From contig MU001501.1 in NCBI GenBank assembly GCA_010093485.1, forward strand, positions 1,815,052 through 1,879,051: a stretch of 64,000 bases of DNA. The letters are read 5' to 3'. The DNA is from Karstenula rhodostoma CBS 690.94 (lineage: Eukaryota > Ascomycota > Dothideomycetes > Pleosporales > Didymosphaeriaceae). The notes below the pieces were generated by a model. It ran no database searches. It was not told the origin of the DNA and was given only the letters and a program-made list of their open reading frames with translations. Positions 43,072-53,252 of this stretch are shown piece by piece. Each line of letters opens with the position of its first letter. Positions within the stretch are counted from its first letter, which is position 1. Both the position numbers and the translations under genes were made by a program.

Positions 43072-43317
43072 TTGATGAGTTTGCTGTTTGGTTGGTGCAG
43101 ACTTTGTGTAAGAACGGCTTGTACGAGCATCACGGACACATCCATGTGCGTCCCGAGTGGCGAGAGCGGTTTACTCGAACTTAATTTGAATATCAAGCTA
43201 TCCTAATTATTAAAACACAATGCATCAAATGCCTAAAGGGCATTGTAATTACATACATGAAGAGCCATCCGTTGAAGCACCGCCAAGAATGAGTGAAAAT
43301 CAATAGCATCCCCTTAG

Positions 43318-43325
43318 TATATAAA
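43318..43325 (+). promoter_or_regulatory. Probable TATA box
   Basis: TATATAAA lies 157 bp upstream of the start at 43482. Confidence 0.5.
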
Positions 43326-43481
43326 TTACTTCCCCCAAGACACGACACACATTAGCTCCTACACCCGCATAAAACTCGAACCAACTGAAACTCACGAAGT
43401 TCACCGAACCTTACCATACTCCTCTCCGTTTCCCTACCACACAGCAAAAATGCTCACCCTCTGCTCCTCCGCGCCCCTGGC

Positions 43482-44324
43482 ATGGGTGCTAGCATCCAAC
43501 TCGCCCCCTCACAAGCCGATTTCCCCCCCGTGACCCTGCACTTCCCCCTCGAAGGCGGAACCATGGGTCTCCCCGACGGCCGCCAGATCACCTTCACCCC
43601 CCGTGGCGCGCAAATGCCTCCAACCGCTCAGCCAGTCGCGTTGGTCAACGAGGTCGTCGCCCGCGTGTACGGCGTCACTGACTCCGAAATGATCACAAGG
43701 GCGGCGGAGAGTGAGGTCCCGGATGAGGCGATGACGGATGTGGATGTGGATGATGCAGACGGTGGTGTGAGTACGGACGTGGAGATGTATGAGGAGTTTC
43801 CACCCGAGGTGCAGCAAGTTTTGCGATAGCGAGCAACCGTCGAGGTTGGGCAACTTGACGCTCCATACTCAGTCTTCGGAGAAGAGGATACTGCGACGGA
43901 AGATGGATTGATTGCATTTAGGTCGTTTAGCTCCGTAGCTGTAGGGGGCGGGGAAGAGATGGCCGGCGACGAGCATGCAGACGATGAAACCGCCACTGCC
44001 GACGAAAACATCTCCCCCCATCATCATCTACCATCCACGTTCACCGCACCAAACCGCAAGGCCGCGAAGTCTAACAAACCAACCAAATTGCACACCACGA
44101 CGTCCACCCCCGAGCCCTACCCAGACGCTCAATACTACGGCTTCAACTCCGACGGCGAATTCGAGGGGTTCTCCGAACCCGAGAGTATCTCCGAGGAGCG
44201 CTCGGAGTATCAGCCGGATGAGGAGGACGATGAGGATGAGCGGGATGGAGAGATTGAGCTGGTTGGGCGGAAGCGTGGCAAAAAAACGGTAGGAAGAATT
44301 AAGACGAATACCGAGGGTATTTAG
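43482..44324 (+). CDS. Small acidic hypothetical protein, about 246 aa
   Basis: The frame from 43482 meets a TAG at 43827 and then remains open in the same frame to 44324. A 102-nt intron at 43771..43872 (GTACGG donor; ACTCAG acceptor after a CTTGAC branch-like site) removes the stop and keeps the frame, giving 246 residues. The N-terminus has a hydrophobic beta-like part (LHFPLEGGTMGLPDGRQITF); the rest is disordered and acidic with a basic end (GRKRGKKTVGRIK). No domain is recognised. Alternatives are a 115-residue protein ending at the TAG, a nonsense mutation, or readthrough. A Met at 43450 lies in another frame. Confidence 0.5.
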
Positions 44325-44930
44325 CGCTATTAACACACTTTTTGAAGTGTTATGCATGTTTCATCGCCAGTTTTTAAAATTCAATCATGTCCAACTGTTC
44401 CCAATCGCAACGCTCTAAGCTGTGAATCGCTCTCGATGGTGCGACACCTCACCGCTATCTCACGGCCACCTTCTGCTCCAATCCCAGAAGCCTCTTGCAG
44501 GTGAAGGTTTTCCTGTCTTAGGTTCAGAACGCTAGGCTGATCGAGCGTACGTGGCGTGAAACGCTTCGCAGACGGGTTCATCCAGTTCTCGCTCCGATGC
44601 TAATGCGTCACGGTTGAAGCGCTTCGACTTGTGCTTAACAGTTCGTGGTCTATTAGCTAACAGCTCTGTCGTACAGCCGATCTGTAATTCTAACCGGCGA
44701 TAGTAGCAACTCTACTCGCATCTCCGACTCGATATCGACTTGACATCAACTCGACCCGAGCCCACCACTGTTTGGTGTTGCTAAATAAGTTTCTCCTTTT
44801 GTTCAGATTGTCATCTCACAATATGGATCCGCTCGAAGTGGAACTATCTCGAGTCCCTTCATGAATGGACAAGTGTTGTTGGCTTTGAACTTTGACACCG
44901 ACAGCAGTATTGAAGAAGAACAGACCAACC
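44325..44930. other. Intergenic region between convergent genes
   Basis: It starts with the imperfect inverted repeat AACAC...GTGTT at 44332-44351, 8 bp beyond the stop codon. No supported gene. Confidence 0.45.
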
Positions 44931-46376
44931 TCATTGTTCAACCACTTCAATGTTCAGGCTTTCGTTCAAGGTTGACCCCAGGAAATATCCTACCATGTCA
45001 TCACTGTTTATGGCGTAGCGTGAATTGTCTGGGTCCAGATCGAGCATTTCAAGTAGCCGTCTTCTTATGTGTAAATCCACCGTGACTGTGTATCGCGGGA
45101 TGAGTGTGTCTTTCCACCGATCGTGGCGATACGAAAACGTGGCAATCTTTTCACCGCCCAAACGTATCTCATGCACCTCGGAATGCTCGATGTACTTGAC
45201 AGTGAAGTCATCAGTGCTTGTCATGGCTCTCTCCTTGTTGCTCACGAAGGATTGCACCTGGTATCTGGCGTATGGTAACCTTAGGAAGGAATCTGCCACA
45301 TCATATTCTCGAATGCATCCCCACTGGGAATTGGATAGCAGAAAAGCCACTGTCAGAAGGTAGTCATTCGGTGGCAGTTTCTCCGCAGCGGTGAAGATTT
45401 CTGCTAGCGGCGGAATGATGAACTTGAAGTCGTGAATGTCCGCCATGTTGTTGTGCCCGTTCAGCAGCGCTAGAACTGGAGGGACATAGTCTGCGAACCA
45501 AGCTTTCCGTAGCTGGTCCGAAAAGCTGGTATCCGCCATACGGTGACGTGGCACGCGTCCTAACCACCAGTGAAGGACGCTCTTGTGTATGTAAGTGCCC
45601 TGGCGGAGGTGCCCAACGTAAACGATTCTGTGCGGATTGCGCATCATCTTTTTGATCTCACTGAAGATCCATGGTCGCAGCATGATATAATCAAAGTTCA
45701 AGCGCATATCGTCGTACGCTGCGATGACGGGTATGGTCTCGTATAATGTGCCAAAGCGTGCAACCTCCTGGATAAGCTCATTGGGCGAGAGTGTCTGGTC
45801 CAAGGAGATGATATCTATGAAGAGAAAGTGAATGCCGTGGGCTTTGGCATATCGGATAGCGTGTGCGACGTTGAGAGACAGATCAGACGAAAGGGCATCC
45901 GGCCGAGAGAAATCCCAGCGCCAGCTCACGATCGCGACGCGAGATGGGTCTTCCACCGGCATTTCGACCAATCGAATAGGCAGCGACGAGATTTGAGCAC
46001 CATCCTTCAGTTTGGACAGATCAACGGCAGCAACATCGACGGTAGGATATTGAGCTGCGACAGGGACCAGCCGGGGATGTGCGCGCTCCACGTAATCACA
46101 CGAGGCGAGCAACGGTGTCCTCTCTGAGGGTAGTTGGTGATAGTCCAGCAGCCTTCTCGTCTTTAGCCAACAGACAAACACAAGCTCCACGATTCCTTCG
46201 ATAAGAAAAACGACAAGCAGAGTAGGGTAGATCAGCACTAGCAGAATAGGCCAAATAGTATAAAGAAAGATGGTCGGAAAGTGCTGGCTCTCATCGGTCT
46301 CGGAAAAAAAGAAGTCGGTCAGCTCTGCAGGCAGCAGAATATCTCGCGGGGATGGCATGGTCGGTTGCTTGGTCAC
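44931..46376 (-). CDS. Membrane-anchored protein with divergent HET-like motifs, 481 aa
   Basis: Single exon. Residues of about 34-72 form one long hydrophobic stretch, enough for one kinked or two short membrane helices. It is followed by SERTPLL, an acidic dileucine signal (E-x-x-x-L-L) of the kind that sends proteins to the vacuole or endosome. The soluble part carries three blocks in HET order: VAIVSWRWD (151-155 core; compare ALSYxWG), FLFIDIISLDQ (184-194; compare LWIDAICINQ) and RPWIFSEI (234-241; compare RxWTxQE). This suggests a diverged HET or TIR-like domain on a membrane, but the match is motif-level only. The C-terminal 200 residues are not recognised. Confidence 0.75.
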   Translation of the reverse strand: MTKQPTMPSPRDILLPAELTDFFFSETDESQHFPTIFLYTIWPILLVLIYPTLLVVFLIEGIVELVFVCWLKTRRLLDYHQLPSERTPLLASCDYVERAHPRLVPVAAQYPTVDVAAVDLSKLKDGAQISSLPIRLVEMPVEDPSRVAIVSWRWDFSRPDALSSDLSLNVAHAIRYAKAHGIHFLFIDIISLDQTLSPNELIQEVARFGTLYETIPVIAAYDDMRLNFDYIMLRPWIFSEIKKMMRNPHRIVYVGHLRQGTYIHKSVLHWWLGRVPRHRMADTSFSDQLRKAWFADYVPPVLALLNGHNNMADIHDFKFIIPPLAEIFTAAEKLPPNDYLLTVAFLLSNSQWGCIREYDVADSFLRLPYARYQVQSFVSNKERAMTSTDDFTVKYIEHSEVHEIRLGGEKIATFSYRHDRWKDTLIPRYTVTVDLHIRRRLLEMLDLDPDNSRYAINSDDMVGYFLGSTLNESLNIEVVEQ

Positions 46377-46793
46377 GCGTTGGGAGCGAGCTGTTCATGA
46401 CTGTTGGAGAGTTTCAAGGTTGAGGCTGTGTCGCTCCTTCCTTGTTTCAACAAGAGGCCGGTGTTCAGGCATCCACACTGACGCATGAAGGGGAACCGAA
46501 GTTTGGGGCCAGCTATCGATGCCGTGTCGTACGGGTTGTATAGAGAAGATGTAGAGTGTGAACGTGACATTGGCAGAAACGTGCGAAGGTAGGAGGAGTC
46601 TGGGTAGCGTACCCAAGACGGCTAGCGGGGCTTGGCAGATGGGGAAGCTCGAAAGTGCGGAGCTCTAGGTCACATAACAAACGTCACCTGCCTACCACGC
46701 GCCTACAACATCCCACAAACGACTGCGCATATCGCAGATTATATCGCTCTCGAATCCAGCCCGCCCATACGTCCTCGCGAGCCATTGGCACGA

Positions 46794-47326
46794 ATGTCAT
46801 CCCGATTCCTCATTCCGGCTGCCCGGACAGCTGCCCGCAGCATCCAGCGCGTGCCGGTCCGCGCCTTCCAGACGAGCAACGCGTTGAGGCAGGAGGTGGT
46901 CGCACCTGCGCCGGTCAAGAAGCCTGTCGGTGCCTTTCGTGGAGGGTGAGTAGCAGTGTGCGAGAGATGATGGCTGCGGTCTGAACGCGGTGGTGCATCT
47001 TTCAAAGCAGAAAGCATCTCAGTCGGGATATTGTACTGACGGGCAATACTAGGCTTTTCGGATTCCTTCTCGGAGCGACGACCGCCGGCGCCGGCATGTA
47101 CTACTATGTCATCGACGAGTACCGTGTTTCGAACGAGCTCTTGACCGAAGACATCTACGTACGTTGGCCCTGCTACCCCACGTGCCATCACCCCTGAATG
47201 GATACACAACGCGAGACATATGAACGGCGGGTGCTGACTTGTCTACAGGCTCTGCAGTCGGCTGTGCAGCGGATAGAGAGCTACGTAAAGACCCTCGAGG
47301 AGAAGGTCGATGTGCGGAAGAAGTAA
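46794..47326 (+). CDS. Small mitochondrial single-pass membrane protein, 111 aa
   Basis: Three exons: 46794..46945, 47053..47158 and 47249..47326. Residues 1-34 (MSSRFLIPAARTAARSIQRV onward) form a classical mitochondrial presequence: Arg/Ala/Ser-rich with no acidic residue until late. A single membrane helix (LFGFLLGATTAGAGMYYY) is followed by a short coiled coil (ALQSAVQRIESYVKTLEEKV). The gene structure and clean splicing suggest a conserved protein of the mitochondrial inner membrane with its C-terminal helix exposed. I cannot name it; a role as a small scaffold or complex subunit is inference from layout only. Confidence 0.82.
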
Positions 47327-49884
47327 GCGGTTAAGCGATGATATCTTTGTGCATGCATGCAAGCACAATTGCGAGAAGTCGGAATAGCGGACGTGCTGGG
47401 TGGCGGAGGAACACCCGTTACACGTTGATATCGGATGCACCGATATTGTACTAGGTGATCAACTCTCAGCTCATTCTGTAGGGGCGACAAAGCTAGGCTA
47501 ACTTATACCAATTGACTCTCTTGACTCTTCATGCTAACCATCTTAGTCCCAATGTGGTGCCGCAAGACCGTGTTCTTGGAGCCTTCAAACGATACGTGCA
47601 TGCTGCCATGCATCAGTCACCTGTGTCCAATCAATACTTGCCCATACTAACGCAGTGAATTCCCAGATGAGGTTATGCGAGCTGACTCGTATGATTGTCC
47701 GATATCCGTTGCTGCCGAAGACCACATGGTTAGCATTCGGCAGAGGATCTCCGGCCAGCCCGTGTTGCTGCAGCTCATCTGCAGGGGTCTTCGGGTCGCA
47801 GCCAGATCTCGACTGACGAGTCTTGCCTTTTCACCAATGCCAGATGCCGATCTGTGGTTTTTCAGGGCTTCTTAACTCTGCAAAACTGAAACCCCTTACC
47901 ACTGGATGATACGCAATGCGCCACCGCCAGAATGACGCACGCAGGAAGTACGATTGTCTCGTGTGATCCGGTGGCTTGGTCAGCCCACGGGCAGAACCCG
48001 TCGCCAGGGCCGCATTGCACGTATACAACATCCGCGTTACGCAGGGCTTGCCAGTACAACCAATTGTTGGCTCTTCGCGAGCTTCTGCAAGCCGCGGCTT
48101 GCCGGTACAGCAAAGGCCTCGAATGCGCACCGTGCGCGAAATCACAACTTCCCCCATCTTCCTACTTGCGTCGAATATCTTGTTTTGGGAGACCTACTCA
48201 TCCACTTTGGGCGCGGACCTGCAGCTAAGCACTACATTTATCGATTCCTCCGCCACACGTAAACAAGCGCGAACTACAACTAGCCTACCAAGAATTCGAT
48301 GTGTAGGGGTCGAAGAGGCGGAGGCGCTTTGAAAAAAAGACTTTAATATACCTATGGTGAGACGCTGCACAGGCGCAACACGAGTCCTGACGCCTTCAAC
48401 AAGCGGGATTATCGCCAAGCCCCCGCTCCGCTCTATGTTTTACCTTCAGAACCTAACTTTAGCTCGACTGCTATCGCGCCTCATTCCACCCAATCCGCGT
48501 GTTCCAATTGTCATCTGACCCTCCACCCTGCATGTTCTCTGCATGGATTTATTGTCCGAGGCAGCTTTGAGGAAAGCGTGTTATACAACTCCGTACCTGC
48601 GGACGAGACTTGGCACTGAACCCGAGATACTAGATGTTGGATCGTATCCTATCAGCTGCGGCTCAGGTGGTGGCTGATGCCAAACCCGTACAGCCAGACA
48701 CTTTTTGAGCAGAGCCAACACACGATTTACGTACTCTCCCGCATTCGCAGAGGTTTACTCGGTGGAAAGAACGGACTTCGCTGTTATCCAATATTTTGGG
48801 AGGCATTTCGGGTTACGTCGCGGTGGAAGTGGCTCATGGCGCTGATATACGAAGCGGCTTCGTCGGCTCTCCAGGTATGGCGCACTTTAGCGCGTACACC
48901 GCGTAACAATGACCACTCACTAACCTCCACGCACTACCGTCAGCCGAGTGTCTACGCCCTGTGATACAGATCGCTGTCAACACTGTCAGTGTCAGAGCCA
49001 CAACTTCCTATGAACACAGCTCCGACTGCCGCTCAAGGATGACTTGTTGACATGCATTGTGAGCACTAACACGAGCCCTAATCAGCCTTATAGCTGTTGT
49101 CCTACAACACGGATCCAGATCGTGTGCAAAGGTCCAGACGTCCCTCAGGAAGAAACGGTAAGAAACCACTTCGGAATACGAGGTTACGCGAGCTCAATGT
49201 GCGATATGCCACGCTCGCGCTGATCTTCTCTTGGTCTGTCACTGCATTGGGAGGATAGTGACGAGATGAAAGGACGATAGCTTTGTGCTTTCTTCTGCCA
49301 ACGCACTTCGGCCCACCTGGCCACTGGAAGATGGGTTCCCTGCTGCCTGCGTTGTTAGTTTGTGAGAGCATATACGAGACGATCAGAACCATATCCGAAG
49401 AACAGAGGCGACAGCCCGGTCCGAGGCTCTCGCCAAGCTCACCGACCGGTGCTCTAACCCGCTGAACCCTAAGGTGCGGAAAAGCTTGGCAGTTCTGGAC
49501 TTGACACTGACTGCAAGCAAACCTAGCACAGCGTGCTGCAGGGTCTTGGACTGTAAACTTTCCTCCATTCACTCCTCTCGTCTCGTAAAACTTCGCTTGG
49601 AACCCGAACGATAGCTACCTAACTTGTCAGGACCACGGCCTATTCTTAGACTGTTACTTGCTCTGGCCTGGATTCAGCCCAGGCCAGTTCTCGTGACCAT
49701 GCTGATCCCTCGGCCCACGGTGCTGTTGTTGGAATTGGAGTTGCAGGGTGGCTATGGTTCTCGTAGTATATAATGTAGGTCTGATTCCTATCTTCTCTAC
49801 AGTAGTAGTCAGCATCCCTTCCTTTGACGAAAGTGGACTCCTTGCACGCTCGCATTTTCTCTTCCGTCCTTTTAGTCAGGCACA
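47327..49884. other. Gene-poor region of about 2.5 kb
   Basis: Only short frames of doubtful character on both strands. Two diverged copies of GGCTTGCC(A/G)GTACA occur at about 48047 and 48097. No RNA gene is recognised. The right end holds the peroxidase promoter. Confidence 0.45.
49767..49773 (+). promoter_or_regulatory. Probable TATA box of the peroxidase gene
   Basis: TATATAA lies about 112 bp upstream of the ATG at 49885. Confidence 0.55.
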
Positions 49885-50957
49885 ATGTTCCACAAGGCGT
49901 TGCTGGTTTTGCCTCTCATTTTCTTATCGTCTCCAACCTTCGCTACACCTCTTGAGCAACGCGAAGCAGCACCCGGCCTTATCGATGGCTTGCTCACGGG
50001 AATACTCGATCCAATCCGACAGTCGATCAAAGATATATTAACAGGCGTCAAGTCTGGTGTGGCTGATGGCGAGATATCAAGCAAACCACTGCTATGCTTA
50101 TCAACTGTCGACAAGTGCTGTGTTTGTACGTATCACACCCCTTCACCCCTGCTCTTTCCTAACAATCGATCCAAGGGTACGACGTCTCCACCGAACTCAC
50201 AAAGCGCTTCAAAGAAACCAACGGCCAATGCAACGACGCCGCCCGCGCCGCCATCCGCTTCGGCTTCCACGACGCGGGCGCCTGGGATAAAGACACCACG
50301 ACGGGCGGCGCAGACGGCTCTCTCATGATGGACTTCGGCGAGATCGACCGCCCGGAGAACAACGGGCTACAATCCGTCCGCCTCCTCCTCCGCGAGGTCC
50401 AAGCCAAGTTCAAAGTCGGCTACGCAGACCTCGCCCAGTATGCCCATAACCACGCCACCATCTCGTGCCCCAAAGGCCCGCGCATCCGCACCTGGGTCGG
50501 ACGCAAAGACGCGACAGGCGCCGCACCAACAGGTAAGCTGCCCGACGTGCACGACAGCCCCGACAACCTCATCGCGCTCTTCGAACGCAAGGGCTTCTCC
50601 GCGCACGACCTGGCCGCCCTCGTCGGCGCGCACGCCGCGGCCAAGCAGCGCTTCGTCGACACCTCCCAAGCGGGCAAACCCCTCGATACCACGCCCGGCG
50701 TGTGGGACGTCGAGTTCTACAACGACACTCTGCAGGAGCCGCAGAATCCGGATATCTTTGTTCTCCCGAGCGACAAGAAGCTGAGCGTGCATCCGAAGAT
50801 TCACGATGAGTGGTTGGAGTTTGTGGGGGATCAGCCGCATTGGAACGAGGATTATGCGAAGGCGTATATAAGGATGAGCTTGCTTGGGGTGACGACGGCG
50901 GAGCTGAAGGGGTTGAAGGATTGTACGAGGACGTTGCCGAAGAAGACGAATAAGTAA
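49885..50957 (+). CDS. Secreted class II-type heme peroxidase, 340 aa
   Basis: Two exons, 49885..50125 and 50176..50957, with a 50-nt intron; splicing joins DKCCVW to YDVSTELTKRF. Residues 1-20 are a signal peptide (MFHKALLVLPLIFLSSPTFA). The distal heme pocket is RFGFHDAG (Arg and His as in RxxFHD). The proximal side is LAALVGAHAAAKQRF with the heme-ligating His. GADGSLMMDFGEI is the distal calcium-site block. Length and plan fit fungal ligninase-like (class II) peroxidases. I did not see a clear Mn-binding triad or an exposed catalytic Trp, so a low-redox generic peroxidase is more likely than a true lignin or manganese peroxidase. Confidence 0.9.
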
Positions 50958-51500
50958 GGGGGATGGGGAGGGGAGGGTGTAGTGGGCGGTTTATGAATAG
51001 ACGATATACCACTTTATCATGCGATCCAAGGTCTTGGATATGCAATATAATATTTTACTTCATGTCATTTGTCATCATGGGTATGCTGCGGGACATCACT
51101 GACATTTACACTGCGCATAGTTAACTCGATGGGTTCATGATCGTGAACTATTATTCGTATGTACCTCAAACTACATGCATTATGCAACCAATATCATTGG
51201 CTGATCGTGTTTGATCGCCACGGTTGCTTGGCTTGCTGCAGTGAACCAACCACACATGACATGTCGGGATCCCGGGGTCGTGAAAGACAATAGGGAGGCG
51301 CCCGCGAGGAGGAGGAGGGAGTGTTGGGGTGATCGATGGTGTGAGTCACGATGACCTCCAACCTTGCAGTGTCCATAGCAGCGAGCCACGAACACTACCC
51401 AAAACCCCTACGCCTGGATATGCTCATCCCTGCTCATGTGACCTAATCGTAATCATAAGCATCCGTCCTTCCCACCCGCACACGCACGAACAACACGCCC
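50958..51500. other. Intergenic region between convergent genes
   Basis: About 540 bp with no supported gene. Confidence 0.4.
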
Positions 51501-53252
51501 TTACTCGTCCACAGCCCACGCCTTCCCATCACGCTCCTTGAACTCCTCTTCCACGCCACGCTTCTGCATCAACTTCAATGTCGCCCACCGACGTCCTCCC
51601 TTGTCTGCAGCTTTTGGTCCTGGTCCTACCTCCGAGCTCCGCTGCAGGTTCATGAAGTGCTGCTTGATCTGGTCATACGTACGGTGACGTACGAGAACTG
51701 CCTCCTCGCTCATGCGGCGGTAGGACCAGTTGTGCAGGTAGGCAGTGAGCAGGATCGCATTATCGGCGCGAGAAGGGTGTGGTCCGCGGGTCTGGCGAGG
51801 TGCTCGGCGTGGTACTCGGGTTGTCGGGGCAGCCGAGGAGGGGTAGAAAGGGTGTCGTCCGCGGGACTTGCGTGATGCTCGGCGGGCTGCTGGAGTTGTC
51901 GGGGCAGCCGGGGCAGCCGGGGAAGCGGTAGTGGTGGCGGTGGTCACGGTCGCAGTGCGGTGGGAGTCTACGTGGGACTCTGGGAAGCTGTCGACTTCGG
52001 AAGCCGCTTCCGTTGCAGCGACAGGGACGGAGTTTTGCACGTTGTCGGTGCGCTTGAGTCGAAGGATTCCAGAACCGGACGCAGAACGCTTCGGGGATCC
52101 ATTCGTCTCCTTGCGTGCAAGGGGAGACAGTGAGCGCTTGGTCTGAGGGACACGATCTGCAGGCTCCTCGTTCTTGGATGCCGGGAGAGAGGCCGGGAGA
52201 GAGCGCGGTGATGTCTTCTGAGGAGCGTGCTTCGTGAGCTTGCTCGGGTCGTCGTGCTTGAGGCGGAAGGTGCCACATGGCCCGTTGGGCGCAACAACGT
52301 ATGGCAGAGGTGCTGGGCCGGTAAGAAGCACTGCATCCGGTGCTGAAGGCTGCATTAGCAAGGTGTTATCTTGCGTGTTCTGGCTTGGGTCGTGCTTACC
52401 TAAATTTTCGCTGCTGGTGTCGAAGCCCTTGAACTGCTCGCTGGCTTCCTTATTGATGGGTGTGATGCTCCAAGAGTCTTCATTTTCATCGAGTAGAGTA
52501 CGCACTTCAACAGGAGACCAGCCCTTGAGGCGGACATCGAGACCGACGTCGCCTGGCAGGCTCTGCATGTGCCAGGGTAAGCCATTCTGGAGGACGGAGG
52601 CCTTGTGGTTCTGGACGCCCTCCTTGGCCAAGGTAAGGCCACGTGGGTTCTTGTCGAAGAAGACATCCATGGCGTTCTTCTCCAAGTCTGCAGAGGAACG
52701 GGGGCATGGGTCGACCGAAGTGGAGGCAGTGCCAGGAACTTCGCTCCTGTCAGCACGAGTATTGCGAACTTCCTGCTCGTCGACAGGAGCGATATGCTTG
52801 GAGACGGAGGCGCTGGACGAGTTACCGATACCCGGAAGGGTCGGGGGCGACGAGTCTTCGGTCGGCATTTGGCCCATCGACAGATCGCCATCCTGCTCCC
52901 AGTTGTTGCGGACGTTTTCACTCAATTTGAAAGACTGCGGAGCGTTAATCGGGCTGTCGCGGAGTTTGCAGGATATAACTAGTACCTTATCAGTGACGCC
53001 ACTAGAGCTAGGCATTGCGTCGTCTCCAGAGGACAGATTTTGAGTCTCAGGGCGAGGAGAACCCGTCGATGCGGTAGTGACACGATGAGACATCGAGTCA
53101 TTGGTCGAAGATGGATTTTGAAGCAGTTGGTGCATGGCGACCTGGCGAGGATGCATGCTTCCGTCGGGGGTGACGTTGGCACCCGGTCCACGTTGGTCAC
53201 CTCCGAAGCACAGCTCAAAAGCTGTGTGCTGAACTGTAGGATTGTCGGACAT
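51501..53252 (-). CDS. Low-complexity, probably nuclear hypothetical protein, 583 aa
   Basis: Long single frame. It is Ser/Thr/Pro/Ala-rich and largely disordered, with a basic middle (RRASRKSRGRHPF) partly duplicated as RRAPRQTRGPHPS. Only the C-terminal 70 residues look folded: DNAILLTAYLHNWSYRRMSEEAVL, then HRTYDQIKQHFMNLQRSSEV, a helical pattern like a small Myb/SANT-type or homeodomain-like unit. No signal peptide or membrane segment. A 50-nt intron-like segment lies inside (52350-52399, GTAAGC donor, CTAATGCAG end); removing it would shift frame and replace the C-terminus, so I keep the unspliced form. A nuclear role is inferred from composition only. Confidence 0.62.
   Translation of the reverse strand: MSDNPTVQHTAFELCFGGDQRGPGANVTPDGSMHPRQVAMHQLLQNPSSTNDSMSHRVTTASTGSPRPETQNLSSGDDAMPSSSGVTDKVLVISCKLRDSPINAPQSFKLSENVRNNWEQDGDLSMGQMPTEDSSPPTLPGIGNSSSASVSKHIAPVDEQEVRNTRADRSEVPGTASTSVDPCPRSSADLEKNAMDVFFDKNPRGLTLAKEGVQNHKASVLQNGLPWHMQSLPGDVGLDVRLKGWSPVEVRTLLDENEDSWSITPINKEASEQFKGFDTSSENLGKHDPSQNTQDNTLLMQPSAPDAVLLTGPAPLPYVVAPNGPCGTFRLKHDDPSKLTKHAPQKTSPRSLPASLPASKNEEPADRVPQTKRSLSPLARKETNGSPKRSASGSGILRLKRTDNVQNSVPVAATEAASEVDSFPESHVDSHRTATVTTATTTASPAAPAAPTTPAARRASRKSRGRHPFYPSSAAPTTRVPRRAPRQTRGPHPSRADNAILLTAYLHNWSYRRMSEEAVLVRHRTYDQIKQHFMNLQRSSEVGPGPKAADKGGRRWATLKLMQKRGVEEEFKERDGKAWAVDE

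Noticed and set aside
43827..43829. In-frame TAG in the small acidic protein as a nonsense mutation or programmed readthrough
   Set aside because: A 102-nt intron (43771-43872) with acceptable splice sites removes the stop and keeps the frame, so splicing is the simpler explanation.
52234..53043. 269-codon plus-strand frame opposite the 583-aa protein
   Set aside because: No protein features of its own; it overlaps a longer minus-strand frame with a better start. The minus strand is preferred, though neither has a known domain.
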